A stretch of 64,000 nt of DNA from Streptomyces cellulosae (GCA_014655195.1 BNBH01000020.1:1-64000), one strand, 5' to 3'; positions 36,671-46,456 are shown, counted from the first letter of the stretch. The notes: a model not told the origin generated them from the sequence alone. Numbers and translations: made by a program.

Positions 36671-37630
36671 ATGACCACAAAGATCACGAGCGCTCCGCCC
36701 GCCGCCGGACTCCGCAAGGAGTCCCGGCGGCGGCCGGCCGCCTCCCCCTCCATATCCACGGTGGGCCGCCCGGGCTTCGCCTGGGCGCTGCCCGCCGCCC
36801 TGTTCTTCACGCTCTTCGCCATCGTCCCGCTCGTGATGGTCGCGGTGCTGTCCTTCATGAGCTGGAACGGGCTCGGCTCGCCCCAGTGGGTCGGCACCGA
36901 CAACTGGTCGCGCCTGTGGGACGACCCGGTCATGCTGAAGAGCGTCTGGCTCACCCTGCTGCTGACCGCGCTCGGCGTGGTCGTCCAGACCCCGCTGAGC
37001 ATCCTGCTCGGCGTCTGGGCGGCCGGCTACCAGCGCAACCGCGCGGTGCTGTCCGTCATCTACTTCATCCCGCTGCTGCTGTCCGCCACCGCCGTCTCCG
37101 TGCTGTGGCGTGCGCTGCTCGACCCGAACTTCGGCATCCCGGCGGACGCCTCCTGGCTGTTCGGCGACGGCAACCTGTTCGGCGAACAGGCCACCGCCAT
37201 CGGCGTGCTGGCGTTCGTCAGCACCTGGCAGTTCACCCCGTTCCACACGCTGATCTACCAGGGCGCCGCCCGCTCCATCCCGCAGGTGCTCTACCAGGCC
37301 GCTGAGATCGACGGCGCGGGCCGCTACCGGCAGTTCTTCCACATCACGCTGCCGCAGCTCCGCAACTCCATGATCACGTCGATGATCCTGATGATCGTCG
37401 GTGGCCTCACCACCTTCGAGACCGTCCTCATCCTCACCCAGGGCGGCCCCGGCACCGACACGACCATCAGCGCCTACTACATGTACGACAAGGCCTTCAA
37501 GGGCTTCGACTTCGGCGCCGGCTCCGCCATCGCCCTCGCCCTGGTCGTCGCCGCCACCGTCATCTCCCTGGTCGTGGTCAAGGTCTCCGGCTACGACAAG
37601 ATGCGCAGCTCCATGGAAGGTGTGTCATGA
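36671..37630 (+). CDS. bxlF: sugar ABC transporter permease (MalF type)
   Basis: A 319-residue permease with about six transmembrane helices and the cytoplasmic EAA loop EIDGAGRYRQFFHITLPQL that contacts the ATPase. It begins 10 nt after bxlE, and its stop overlaps the start of the second permease (ATGA). It carries xylobiose-like sugars together with bxlE and bxlG. Confidence 0.93.
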   Translation: MTTKITSAPPAAGLRKESRRRPAASPSISTVGRPGFAWALPAALFFTLFAIVPLVMVAVLSFMSWNGLGSPQWVGTDNWSRLWDDPVMLKSVWLTLLLTALGVVVQTPLSILLGVWAAGYQRNRAVLSVIYFIPLLLSATAVSVLWRALLDPNFGIPADASWLFGDGNLFGEQATAIGVLAFVSTWQFTPFHTLIYQGAARSIPQVLYQAAEIDGAGRYRQFFHITLPQLRNSMITSMILMIVGGLTTFETVLILTQGGPGTDTTISAYYMYDKAFKGFDFGAGSAIALALVVAATVISLVVVKVSGYDKMRSSMEGVS

Positions 37631-38445
37631 GGCGCCGCCCCAACTACCTGGCCGGCGCCGGCTCGATGGTCTGGCTGTTCCTGGTCGGACTGCCGCTGTA
37701 CGTGATGCTCGCGGCGACCCTGCGCACCCGCCAGGACTACGCCCAGAACGGCCCGGTGTCCTTCCCGGACACCTTCACCCTGGACAACTTCACCGGCGCG
37801 TTCGACTCGGGCTTCGGCCGCTACTTCCTCAACACGCTCGTCGTCACGGCCTGCGTGATCGGCATCGTGGTGCTGCTGGTCCCGCCGCTCGCCTACGCCA
37901 TCGTGCGCAGCCGCGGCAGGACCACGTCGGCGATCTTCCGGCTGTTCCTGCTCGGCCTGGCGATCCCCGCCCAGGCCGTCATCGTGCCGATGTTCTACCT
38001 GATCAGCGAAGCCGGGCTGTACGACAACCTGCTCGGCGTCATCCTGCCCACGGCCGCGTTCTGCCTGCCGATGTCGGCGCTCATCCTCAGCGGCGCCATG
38101 CGTGACATCTCCCCGGAGCTGTACGAAGCCATGGCCATGGACGGCGCCTCCCCGCGCCGGATGTTCTTCCAGCTGGTGCTCCCGCTGTCCCGGGGCGGAC
38201 TGTCCACCATCGTGGTCTTCTCCGCGCTCCAGGCATGGAACGGCTTCCTGTTCCCGCTCGTGCTGACCCAGTCCGACTCCACCAAGGTCGTCACCCTGGG
38301 CCTGTACGACTTCCAGACCGAACACGGCATCGACATCCCCGGGCTGCTGGGAGCCGTGGTGCTGTCCATGGTGCCCATCCTGCTCGTCTACCTGTTCGCC
38401 CGTCGTGCCCTGGTCCAGGGGCTGATGGGTGTCGGAGGAAAGTGA
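37627..38445 (+). CDS. bxlG: sugar ABC transporter permease (MalG type)
   Basis: A 272-residue permease with six transmembrane helices and EAA loop EAMAMDGASPRRMFFQLVLPL. Its start overlaps the bxlF stop and its own stop overlaps the GTG start of the beta-xylosidase gene (GTGA), so expression is coupled along the operon. It forms the membrane channel together with bxlF. Confidence 0.93.
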   Translation: MRRRPNYLAGAGSMVWLFLVGLPLYVMLAATLRTRQDYAQNGPVSFPDTFTLDNFTGAFDSGFGRYFLNTLVVTACVIGIVVLLVPPLAYAIVRSRGRTTSAIFRLFLLGLAIPAQAVIVPMFYLISEAGLYDNLLGVILPTAAFCLPMSALILSGAMRDISPELYEAMAMDGASPRRMFFQLVLPLSRGGLSTIVVFSALQAWNGFLFPLVLTQSDSTKVVTLGLYDFQTEHGIDIPGLLGAVVLSMVPILLVYLFARRALVQGLMGVGGK

Positions 38446-40808
38446 CCGCGAACGTGGCCGTAGAGACCACCCCCGAAATCCCCCTCTGGAACGACCCCTC
38501 CCACCCCGTCTCCGCCCGGGTCGACGCGCTGATCGGCGCCATGACCCTCCAGGAGAAGATCGCCCAGCTGTACGGCGTGTGGGTCGGCGCCTCCGCCGAC
38601 GGCGGCGAAGTGGCCCCGCACCAGCACGACATGGAGGAGGCCGTCGACCTCGACGACCTCCTGCCGTCCGGCCTGGGCCAGCTCACCCGCCCCTTCGGCA
38701 CCGCCCCCGTCGACCCGGCGCTCGGCGCGCTGTCCCTGCTGCGCACCCAGACCCGCATCACCTCGGCGAACCGCTTCGGCATCCCCGCCGTCGCGCACGA
38801 GGAGTGCCTGGCCGGCTTCGCCGCCTGGGGCGCCACCGCCTACCCCGTCCCGCTGTCCTGGGGCGCCACCTTCGACCCGGACGTGATCCGCCGGATGGCC
38901 GCCGCCATCGGCCGCGACATGCGCGCCGTCGGCGTCCACCAGGGCCTCGCCCCCGTCCTGGACGTGGTGCGCGACGCCCGCTGGGGCCGCGTCGAGGAGA
39001 CCATCGGCGAGGACCCGTACCTCGTCGGCACCATCGGCACCGCCTACGTCCAGGGCCTGGAGTCCGCCGGGATCGTCGCCACGCTGAAGCACTTCGTCGG
39101 CTACTCGGCCTCCCGCGCCGGACGCAACCTCGCTCCCTCCTCCGTGGGCCCGCGCGAACGTGCCGACGTGCTGCTGCCGCCGTTCGAGATGGCGATCCAC
39201 GAGGGCGGCGCCCGCTCCGTCATGCACGCCTACACCGACATCGACGGCGTCCCGGCCGCGGCCGACGAGGCCCTGCTCACCGGTCTGCTCCGCGACACGT
39301 GGGGCTTCGACGGCACGGTCGTCGCCGACTACTTCGGCATCGCGTTCCTCAAGACGCTGCACGGTGTCGCAGGCGACTTCGCCGACGCGGCCGCCGCCGC
39401 GCTCAAGGCGGGCGTCGACGTCGAACTGCCCACGGTCAAGACGTTCGGCGCCCCGCTCGTGGAGGCCGTCACCGAAGGCCGGGTACCGGAGGACCTGATC
39501 GACCGCGCCCTGCGCCGCGTCCTCACCCAGAAGGCGGAGCTGGGCCTGCTGGACCGGGACTGGAGCCCGGTGCCGCCCGCGTTCGACGGCGCCGACCTGG
39601 ACGACCCCGACGCCCTGCGCGGCAAGATCGACCTGGACGGACCCGAGAACCGCGAACTGGCCCGCGAGATCGCCGAGAAGGCGGTGGTCCTGCTCAGCAA
39701 CGACGGCACCCTGCCGCTGGCCCGCCCCCGCCGGATCGCGCTCGTCGGCCCCAACGCCACCGAGCCGTCGGCCGTCCTCGGCTGTTACTCCTTCCCGCAG
39801 CACGTGGGCGTGAAGTATCCGGACATCCCTGTGGGCATCGAACTGCCCGACCTGCGCGAGAGCTTGACTGCCGAGTTCCCGGACGCCGAGATCACCGTCG
39901 TCCGCGGCACGGGCGTCGACGACGGGGACCTCTCCGGCATCGCGGAGGCGGTGGACACGGCGCGTGACGCCGACATCGTCGTCGTGGCGCTCGGTGACCG
40001 CGCCGGCCTGTTCGGCCGCGGCACCAGCGGCGAGGGCTGCGACGCGGAGTCCCTGGCACTGCCGGGCGCGCAGCAGCAACTGCTGGACGCGCTGCTCGAC
40101 TCGGGCACCCCGGTGGTGACGGTCCTGCTGGCGGGCCGCCCCTACGCGCTGGGCCGCGGGGTGGGGGAATCGGCGGCGATCGTGCAGTCGTTCTTCCCGG
40201 GCGTCGCGGGCACGCGGGCCATCGCGGGCGTGCTCAGCGGCCGTACGAACCCGTCCGGCCGCCTCCCGGTCAGCGTCCCGCGCACGTCCGGCTCCCAGCC
40301 GACCACGTACCTCGGCGCCCCCCTCGCCCAGGCCAGCGAGGTGTCCAACATCGACCCGACGCCGGCGTTCGGCTTCGGCCACGGCCTGACGTACACCACG
40401 TTCGCGTGGAGCGACCTGACGGTGGACGCCGAAGAGGCGCCGACGGACGGGGAGTTCACCGCCTCGCTCACCGTGCGCAACACGGGGGAGCGGGCCGGCA
40501 CGGAGGTCGTCCAGCTCTACCTGCACGACCCGGTCGCCTCGGTGGTCCAGCCGGTCCAGCGCCTGGTCGGCTACACCCGTCTGGACCTGGAGCCGGGCGA
40601 GGAGCGCAGGCTCCGGGTCACGATCCCGGCGGACGTGGCGTCCTTCACCGGCCGCGACGGCCGCCGCGTCGTGGAACCGGGTGCGTTGGAACTCCGCCTG
40701 TCGGCCTCCAGCACGGAGCCCCGCCTGACGGCGGCGGTCACCCTGACGGGGGAGGCACGGGAGGTGGACCACAGGCGGCGGTTCCGGGCGGAGTTCTCGG
40801 TGGAGTAG
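38442..40808 (+). CDS. bxlA: GH3 beta-xylosidase, intracellular
   Basis: A 788-residue GH3 enzyme with no signal peptide, hence cytosolic. The catalytic TIM-barrel domain includes KHF (216-218) and nucleophile Asp296 (GTVVADYFG). The second alpha/beta domain and a C-terminal FN3-like domain (about 680-760) follow. It splits imported xylobiose and xylo-oligosaccharides to xylose. GTG at 38442 overlaps the permease stop and follows GGAGG by 3-4 nt. A strong terminator follows. Annotation as xylosidase rather than glucosidase rests on operon context. Confidence 0.9.
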   Translation: MTANVAVETTPEIPLWNDPSHPVSARVDALIGAMTLQEKIAQLYGVWVGASADGGEVAPHQHDMEEAVDLDDLLPSGLGQLTRPFGTAPVDPALGALSLLRTQTRITSANRFGIPAVAHEECLAGFAAWGATAYPVPLSWGATFDPDVIRRMAAAIGRDMRAVGVHQGLAPVLDVVRDARWGRVEETIGEDPYLVGTIGTAYVQGLESAGIVATLKHFVGYSASRAGRNLAPSSVGPRERADVLLPPFEMAIHEGGARSVMHAYTDIDGVPAAADEALLTGLLRDTWGFDGTVVADYFGIAFLKTLHGVAGDFADAAAAALKAGVDVELPTVKTFGAPLVEAVTEGRVPEDLIDRALRRVLTQKAELGLLDRDWSPVPPAFDGADLDDPDALRGKIDLDGPENRELAREIAEKAVVLLSNDGTLPLARPRRIALVGPNATEPSAVLGCYSFPQHVGVKYPDIPVGIELPDLRESLTAEFPDAEITVVRGTGVDDGDLSGIAEAVDTARDADIVVVALGDRAGLFGRGTSGEGCDAESLALPGAQQQLLDALLDSGTPVVTVLLAGRPYALGRGVGESAAIVQSFFPGVAGTRAIAGVLSGRTNPSGRLPVSVPRTSGSQPTTYLGAPLAQASEVSNIDPTPAFGFGHGLTYTTFAWSDLTVDAEEAPTDGEFTASLTVRNTGERAGTEVVQLYLHDPVASVVQPVQRLVGYTRLDLEPGEERRLRVTIPADVASFTGRDGRRVVEPGALELRLSASSTEPRLTAAVTLTGEAREVDHRRRFRAEFSVE

Positions 40809-40826
40809 CCGCACGGTTCGGGGGAG

Positions 40827-40870
40827 ACGACGGTGCGGGTCCCGGAGCCGGGGACCCGCACCGCCGTCGT
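40827..40870. terminator. strong terminator between bxlA and alpha-amylase
   Basis: A 13-bp perfect stem (CGGTGCGGGTCCC/GGGACCCGCACCG), extended by further pairing, with a 7-nt loop. It lies between the convergent bxlA and amylase genes and may act on both strands. Confidence 0.85.
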
Positions 40871-40880
40871 TCTGCCTGCG

Positions 40881-43847
40881 CTACTTCAGATAGGGGCCGT
40901 CGGTGCCGATCTTGCCCGGTCCGTCGAGGACGTAGACCCGGAGGTTGCCCTTGCCGGGGGCCGCCACCGAGAGGGTGCCGTTGGTGATCGTGCGGGTGTC
41001 GCCGGTGATCGCGTCCCGGTAGGTGCCGTTGGGGATGCCGGTGAAGGTGGCGGCGCCCGAGACGGTGACCAGGGCGAAGCTGTCGGTGGCGCCCGCGGTG
41101 TAGCGGCGTTTGAAGGCCATGTCGCCGCTGATGCCGGCTGTGGAGTACTGGCCCGACTGGAGGGCGGGCACGGCGCGGCGGATCTGGTTGAGGCGCTGTA
41201 CGTGCTTGACCAGGGGCTGTTGGAGGGTGGTGGCGACCGTCCCGGAGGCGGACTCGACCTGGGAGAAGCCGGACGCCTTCACCTCACCGGCGAGGTGGTC
41301 GCCGTAGTAGGCGCGCCCGGTGGTGGCCAGCGGGCAGCTGGGGCCGCAGTCGATCTTCTTGCCCTTCTGGAACTCGATCTCCGAGCCGTAGTAGAGGGTG
41401 GGGATGCCGCGGAAGGTCCACATCAGCGACATGTTCTCGGCCCAGGCGTCGGTGCCGCCCGTGTAACGCTCGCTGCTCTTGTTGGGGCCGTAGTCGTGGC
41501 TGTCGACGTAGACGACGTTGTACGTGGCGTCGTTGTAACTGTCGTCGGAGTCCTTGCCGTTGTGGAAGGCGTTGCTCGCGTCGCCGAAGTTCATGTGCAT
41601 CCGCATGTCGATGACGTGCATGCCGGAGGCGCGGCTGTGGTCCGGGGCGTGGTAGCTGTTGCCGTCGAGGAACGCGTTGGTGGACGTGGGCTGGTTGCCG
41701 GTGCCCTGCTGCTGTTCGTACTCGTACATCTCGAGCGCCGCCCGCTCGTCGTCGGCGCTGTACTCCTTGCGCTCCTTCCAGGTGTAGAACTGCGCCGAGT
41801 GGTTGACCGAGCCGCGGTTCCACTTGTCGTTGACGAAGGCGGCGACCTCGCCGAAGACGAAGAAGTTCCGCGCGGCCTCGGCGCCGTGCCGCTGGGCGAC
41901 GCGTTCCTGGACGGCGGGCAGGAAGCGGCGGTTCCAGGTGGTGCGCGGGATGTGCACGGCTGTGTCGACGCGGAAGCCGTCGACTCCCATGTCGATGTAC
42001 TTGTTGTATGCGCCGATCACATAGTTCTGCACCTGCGCGTTCTCGGTGTTGAAGTCGGCCAGGTCCTCATGCAGCCAGCAGGAACGGGAGTCCTCGCCCT
42101 CCCAGTTGCCGATCCAGCACTGGTGGTAGAGCGCCTTGGGGAACATGCCGGAGGTGGGGCTCGGCCACTGGCAGTTGTAGAGGGTGTAGCCCTCGGGACT
42201 TCTGCCGCCCGTGGGGACGCCCCAGTTGACGCAGGTGTTGCCGGAGGGCTCGGCCGTGGACCACAGGTCGCCGTTGTAGTAGGACTTACCGCTCTTGGGT
42301 TCGACGGTGAGCCCGTCGTACTCGAACCCCGGCTGCCTCTCGTCGTAGTACCAGCTCCACTGCGCGTCCCGCACCCCGTAGACGGTCGGGGTGAACAGCC
42401 CCTTGGCCCCCCACCGGGAGGAGTGGTTGTAGACGACGTCCTGGTAGATCTTCATGCCCTTGGCGTGGGCGGCGTCGATGAGGTCCTGGTAGGAGGCGCC
42501 GGCGGACTCCAGGCGCGGGTCGACCTTGTAGAAGTCCCAGCCGTGGTAGCCGTGGTAGTCGTAGTCGGACCGGTTGAGGACCACCGGGGTGATCCAGATG
42601 GCGGAGAAACCGAGCGCCTTGATGTAGTCGAGTTTGTGGACCAGTCCCTTGAAGTCGCCGCGGAACATGGGGTCGTCGTTGGCCGCGTTGCCGGACTTCT
42701 CGTGCTGGCTGCCACCACGGTTGTTGGCGGGGTCGCCGTCGTGGAAGCGGGCGGTGACGACGAAGTAGATGGGGTCCTTGCGGGGGTCGGTACCAAGGGG
42801 CGTGCCGGAGGCGGGCGTTGAGGGCTCGGTGCCGGTCGTCGCGGTGGCGGAGGGCGAGGCGGGGGAGAGGTTGCCGGCGGCGTCGACGGCGCGGACGGTG
42901 TAGGTGTAGGCGGTGTTCTCCTCGAGCCCGGTGTCGGAGAAGACGGTGGAGCCGACGTCCGATACGACGTCCCCCTTGGTCCCGCCGGTGCGGGTGACCT
43001 GGTAGCCGGTGACACCGGTGTCGTCGCTCGACGGTTCCCAGGTGAGGACGACGGAGACGCCGTCGGCGCGTGCGGTCACGCCGGTCGGCGCGGTGGGCGC
43101 CTGCGTGTCGGGTGCCTGCTCGGCACAGGGGTCCTCCGCGTCGGCGGTGACCGTGCTGTCGGCGACGGCGGAGACACCGGCGGGGATCGTGTAGTCGGCG
43201 CCGCCGTTGTTGTCCCAGACGCCGTTGCCGTTGTTGAAGGCGGCGGTGAGGGAGGTGGCGGAGCCCAGGTTGAGGTCCTGCTTCCACCATCCCGTGCACA
43301 CGGGCCGCATACCGATCCCGGGTACGGTGGTCCAGGCGCCGCCGGCGGGCCGGTAGTGGATGTTGGCGGTGGTCCAGCCGAGGGTGCGGGTGGAGTAGTA
43401 GACGGTGGCGGTGTTGCCGTCGCCGTCGGGGGCCGCGCAGGGGTCGGAGTGGGCGACGACGCCGTCTTTGACGGTGATGTTCCCTGTGCCGAGGGCGTAG
43501 TTGCGGCCACTGTTGTTGTCCCAGGTGCCGGAGCCGTCGGTGAAGGTGGCCTGCAAGCCGTCGGCGGTGCCGAGGTCGACGGTCTTCTTCACCCAGCCGG
43601 TGCAGGCCGCCTCCATCTCGATGCCGGGGACGGTGGTCCAGGCGCCGCTGTCGGGGGCGTAGTGAAGGTGGTGGCGGGCCCAGTTCTTGGTGGTTGTGGA
43701 GTAGTACACGGTCGCCGTGTTCCCGGCCGCCGCGTCGGGGGCCGCGGCGGCGGTGGGGGAGGGGGCGGTGAGGAGGCCTAACAGGGTGACGGCGGCTGCC
43801 GCGGCGGCAACCGGCCGCCCTAGGAGCCGCGTGCGGGTGCGTCTCAT
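40881..43847 (-). CDS. secreted GH13 alpha-amylase with two N-terminal starch-binding modules and FN3 domain
   Basis: A 988-residue secreted enzyme. Signal peptide 1-36; two tandem CBM25-like starch-binding modules (about 44-133 and 146-230, each with VYYS, HYxP and CTGW blocks); an FN3 domain (about 252-340); and a GH13 barrel (about 358-820) with nucleophile Asp628 (GVDGFRVDTAVH), acid Glu667 (FVFGEVAAF) and motif His784-Asp785. A C-terminal beta domain follows. It hydrolyses starch outside the cell; alpha-amylase versus pullulanase cannot be settled by eye. CTTGCAG-type boxes upstream suggest maltose control. Confidence 0.92.
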   Translation of the reverse strand: MRRTRTRLLGRPVAAAAAAVTLLGLLTAPSPTAAAAPDAAAGNTATVYYSTTTKNWARHHLHYAPDSGAWTTVPGIEMEAACTGWVKKTVDLGTADGLQATFTDGSGTWDNNSGRNYALGTGNITVKDGVVAHSDPCAAPDGDGNTATVYYSTRTLGWTTANIHYRPAGGAWTTVPGIGMRPVCTGWWKQDLNLGSATSLTAAFNNGNGVWDNNGGADYTIPAGVSAVADSTVTADAEDPCAEQAPDTQAPTAPTGVTARADGVSVVLTWEPSSDDTGVTGYQVTRTGGTKGDVVSDVGSTVFSDTGLEENTAYTYTVRAVDAAGNLSPASPSATATTGTEPSTPASGTPLGTDPRKDPIYFVVTARFHDGDPANNRGGSQHEKSGNAANDDPMFRGDFKGLVHKLDYIKALGFSAIWITPVVLNRSDYDYHGYHGWDFYKVDPRLESAGASYQDLIDAAHAKGMKIYQDVVYNHSSRWGAKGLFTPTVYGVRDAQWSWYYDERQPGFEYDGLTVEPKSGKSYYNGDLWSTAEPSGNTCVNWGVPTGGRSPEGYTLYNCQWPSPTSGMFPKALYHQCWIGNWEGEDSRSCWLHEDLADFNTENAQVQNYVIGAYNKYIDMGVDGFRVDTAVHIPRTTWNRRFLPAVQERVAQRHGAEAARNFFVFGEVAAFVNDKWNRGSVNHSAQFYTWKERKEYSADDERAALEMYEYEQQQGTGNQPTSTNAFLDGNSYHAPDHSRASGMHVIDMRMHMNFGDASNAFHNGKDSDDSYNDATYNVVYVDSHDYGPNKSSERYTGGTDAWAENMSLMWTFRGIPTLYYGSEIEFQKGKKIDCGPSCPLATTGRAYYGDHLAGEVKASGFSQVESASGTVATTLQQPLVKHVQRLNQIRRAVPALQSGQYSTAGISGDMAFKRRYTAGATDSFALVTVSGAATFTGIPNGTYRDAITGDTRTITNGTLSVAAPGKGNLRVYVLDGPGKIGTDGPYLK

Positions 43848-44212
43848 GGGTGTCTCCAGGGAGAGCGCGGGGTGGGAGTCAAGACGTGCGGGCGCGCGGA
43901 CGATGCAAGTACGTACGGAAACTTGCTGAAAGCTCTTACGGCAGCGGCAAGTTACCGCCGGGATACGAAGGTGTGAAGGGGGTGTGCTTCAACTTTCCGG
44001 CGGGCCAGGGCCAGGCTCTGGCCTGGACCAAGGAGGTGATCGCAACACCTTGCAGGCATCTTGCGGCGCCTTGCAGGGCCGACAAGGGAAGGGGAGATTG
44101 CAGCGTGATGCGGCGGCCACAGAGGGGGAGTTGTTCTACGAACGCTGCGTCGGACCAGGGGTGGTTGAAGGAAGCGCCGCCCACCGACGCGGACGGAGGG
44201 CGGCGGTCCTGA
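43848..44212. other. 365-bp amylase upstream region
   Basis: This gap holds the amylase promoter on the minus strand. GCAAG/CTTGC half-sites occur at 43905, 43922 (GAAACTTGCTGAAAG, 43918-43932) and 43947, and a further cluster at 44049-44076. No gene is convincing here, and no clear -35/-10 pair could be fixed. Confidence 0.5.
44049..44076. promoter_or_regulatory. three helically phased CTTGCAG boxes
   Basis: CTTGCAG (44049), CTTGCGG (44060) and CTTGCAG (44070) are spaced 11 and 10 bp apart, one DNA turn each. Direct CTTGCAG repeats upstream of amylase and maltose genes are known targets of MalR/Reg1-type LacI repressors in Streptomyces. Here they lie about 200 bp upstream of the amylase start. 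Confidence 0.55.
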
Positions 44213-44380
44213 CTACTTCGCGGCGAGTCCTACGAACGCCGCCCACCCGTCGCGACCGATCCGCAGTACGGGGCCGGCCTCGACGGCCTTGGGGTCCCGC
44301 ACGTAGACGGTGCGCGCCCCCTGCTCCACCGCACAGTGATCCGTCGTGAAGCACAACGACCGAGCCGCCGCTCCGGCCAC
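44213..44380 (-). pseudogene. DUF397-like short open frame or remnant
   Basis: The last 30 residues before the stop at 44213 (VRDPKAVEAGPVLRIGRDG, then WAAFVGLAAK) match the C-terminal half of DUF397 proteins, small partners of XRE regulators in actinomycetes. A possible GTG start at 44380 gives 55 residues, but no ribosome-binding site precedes it and the usual WRKSSYS start is missing. It lies in the same frame just after the nitroreductase stop. No XRE partner gene is next to it. Probably a remnant. Confidence 0.5.
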
Positions 44381-44440
44381 GGCGGGGAGCCGTACGGCGG
44401 CCGTACAGATCCGTACGCCCGCCGTACCGAGCCCTGTGTC

Positions 44441-45178
44441 CTACCACCGATCCCGGTGAACCACCTCCGTCATCGACCGCCGCCGCACCGGACCGAACTT
44501 GCCCAGCGGCCATCCCACCGGGATCGCCGCGAAGGTGTTCATGTCCTTGGGGATGCCCAGCGCCGCCTTCCACTCCGTCTCGAGGAACAGGTGCCAGATG
44601 GTGATGTTGGCCGCCAGGCCCAGCCCTCGCGCGGCGAGCAGCAGGTTCTGGACGCCCGGGTAGACGCAGGAGCCCTCGGCGAGGGCGGAGAAGCGTTCCT
44701 GGATGCGGCCCATCCGCTCCGTCGCCTCCGCGCCCAGCGCCTCGGCGTAGATCCGCAGGCCCTCCTCCTCGATCCGCGGCGGCGGGAACTGGTAGCAGGG
44801 GATGATCAGCGCCGGGGTGTCGGCGAAGTGGTCGCGCTGGTACTCGATCGCGGCGACCATGCGTCCGTACGCGGCCTCGTCCATGCCCTCGGGGGCGTAC
44901 TTCCCGGTCGTGGCCAGGTACGCGTCCACACACCGCTTCCACAGCGGCGCCAGCTCGGCCATGACCGCACGGTCGGTGACGACGACGTACTCGTAGCGCT
45001 GCATGTTGCCGCCGCTCGGGCCCCATACGGCCGCCTGTACCAGCTGGTCGAGCAGCTCGTCCGGCACCGGGTCGGGGCGCAGGCGGCGCATCGCCCGCAT
45101 CGTGCTCATGGTCGCGAAGAGGGACGGCTCGGCGGCGCCGGCGGCCACGGCCCCGGCGACAGCGGTTTCAGTTGTCAT
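44441..45178 (-). CDS. nitroreductase family protein
   Basis: A 245-residue FMN-binding nitroreductase-fold protein. The start of the domain has STMRAMRRLRPDPVPDELLDQLVQAA (in two blocks) and WGPSGGNMQRYEYVVV, where Arg and Ser/Asn bind FMN phosphate. AANITIWHLFLETE and IPVGWPLGKFGPVRRR follow. Members reduce nitro compounds, quinones or enones with NAD(P)H. The first 20 residues are low-complexity and an internal Met (position 24) could be the true start. Monocistronic. Confidence 0.88.
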   Translation of the reverse strand: MTTETAVAGAVAAGAAEPSLFATMSTMRAMRRLRPDPVPDELLDQLVQAAVWGPSGGNMQRYEYVVVTDRAVMAELAPLWKRCVDAYLATTGKYAPEGMDEAAYGRMVAAIEYQRDHFADTPALIIPCYQFPPPRIEEEGLRIYAEALGAEATERMGRIQERFSALAEGSCVYPGVQNLLLAARGLGLAANITIWHLFLETEWKAALGIPKDMNTFAAIPVGWPLGKFGPVRRRSMTEVVHRDRW

Positions 45179-45332
45179 GATCGGGAGTGTAGGGACTGTG
45201 AACTTCCCGTGTGACGGGTCCAGTTGAATGCGAAACCGTCAGCCCCTCATTTCCCCGCTTCCTCGCTTTCCGTGCATGACGTCCCGCCCGGCGCGGTACT
45301 CGGCCCGCACTCACTGCGGAAGGAAGCGGATC

Positions 45333-45569
45333 ATGGCGATCTGTGAAGTGTGCGGGAACGACTACGCCCTCTCCTTCGAGGTGCACACCGTCGACGGTTC
45401 CGTCCATACGTTCGACAGCATCGAGTGCGCCGCCCACAAGCTGGCGCCCATCTGCGACAACTGCGGCTGCAAGGTGCTCGGCCACGGCCATCAGGTCGGC
45501 GGCCAGTTCTTCTGCTGCGCCCACTGCGCCCGCGCCCAGGGGCACGCCGAGCTGGCCGACAGCGCCTGA
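45333..45569 (+). CDS. bacterial metallothionein-like Cys-rich protein
   Basis: A 78-residue protein with ten Cys and several His: CEVCGNDY, FDSIECAAHKLAPICDNCGCKVLGHG and FCCAHCARAQG. Spacing matches the actinobacterial metallothionein-type group (prokaryotic metallothionein domain). It probably binds zinc or copper in the cytosol. GGAAGGAAGCGG upstream gives a good ribosome-binding site for the ATG at 45333. Stand-alone gene; no ArsR/SmtB regulator is adjacent. Confidence 0.82.
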   Translation: MAICEVCGNDYALSFEVHTVDGSVHTFDSIECAAHKLAPICDNCGCKVLGHGHQVGGQFFCCAHCARAQGHAELADSA

Positions 45570-45632
45570 CCGTCACGCTCCGTGTTCGGAGCCGTCCTCC
45601 GTATCCGGAGCCGTCCTCCCTGTCCGGAGCCG

Positions 45633-46456
45633 TCACCCGTCACCGTAGCGGGGTGCCATACGGCTCCCTGAACCCGCGCGCAGGTTCAGCTCCGCCTCCG
45701 CCAGCCGGGCCACGGCCTCCGCGTCCGTCAGTCCGGGCACGCACACCACCTCACCCGCCTCCAGACCGGCCAGGGACGCCGTCACCACGTCCGCCGCCGG
45801 CATCCCGCCCTCGTCGTGGACGCGCCGCTCACCGCCCACCGGGGTGTCCCCGGCGCCCAGGTGGAACTCGGTCGCCGTGAGGCCGGGGCACACGACCTGC
45901 ACCCGTACCGGAGAGCCGGCCAGTTCGGCGGCCAGGGTGCGGGTGAACGTCACCGCGTACCCCTTCGTCCCGGCGTAGACGGCCCGCCAGGGGAGCGGGT
46001 CCGGCGGCAGGTCACCGGCGAAGGCCAGCAGCGACGCCACGTTGATCACCGCGCCCCGGCCCCGCGCCAGCATGCCCGGCACGGCGGCCGGGTCAGCGCC
46101 GTGAGCGCCACGACGTTCACGTTCACCACCCTGGTGAGCAGGGCGGGGTCCACCTCCGCGAACGGGCCGTAGCCGTTGATGCCCGCGTTGTTGACCATTA
46201 GGTCCACGTCGGCCCCTGACGCCCGCTCCACCACGTGGGCCAGGTCGTCCGGGCTGCCCAGGTCCGCCACCAACGCCTCCACGGCCGCCGCGCCCTTGTT
46301 GAGCGCCTCCTCCGCGAGGACGTCCAGTCGCTCCGCCCGCCGGGCGACCAGCACCAGACCCCAGCCGCGCGCCGCCAGCCGGGTCGCGTACTCCCATCCG
46401 ATGCCGGACGAGGCCCCCGTGACGATCGCCGTGCCGGGTGCGTCGTGCGAGGTCAT
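45633..46456 (-). pseudogene. SDR family oxidoreductase, single frameshift
   Basis: From 46456 the frame reads a classical SDR: GTAIVTGASSGIG cofactor loop, then VDLMVNNAGINGYGPF. Near 46085-46092 one base is missing after ALTALTR. The next frame then continues AAVPGMLARGRGAVINVASL and YAGTKGYAV (catalytic Tyr and Lys) to the stop at 45633. With one base added the product is 274 residues, a normal length. Real pseudogene or sequence error. It converges on the metallothionein-like gene and is divergent from the zinc-ribbon gene at 46615. Confidence 0.8.

Noticed and set aside
44096-44212. Small open frames in the amylase upstream region
   Set aside because: No ribosome-binding site, no family similarity and a composition unlike coding DNA.
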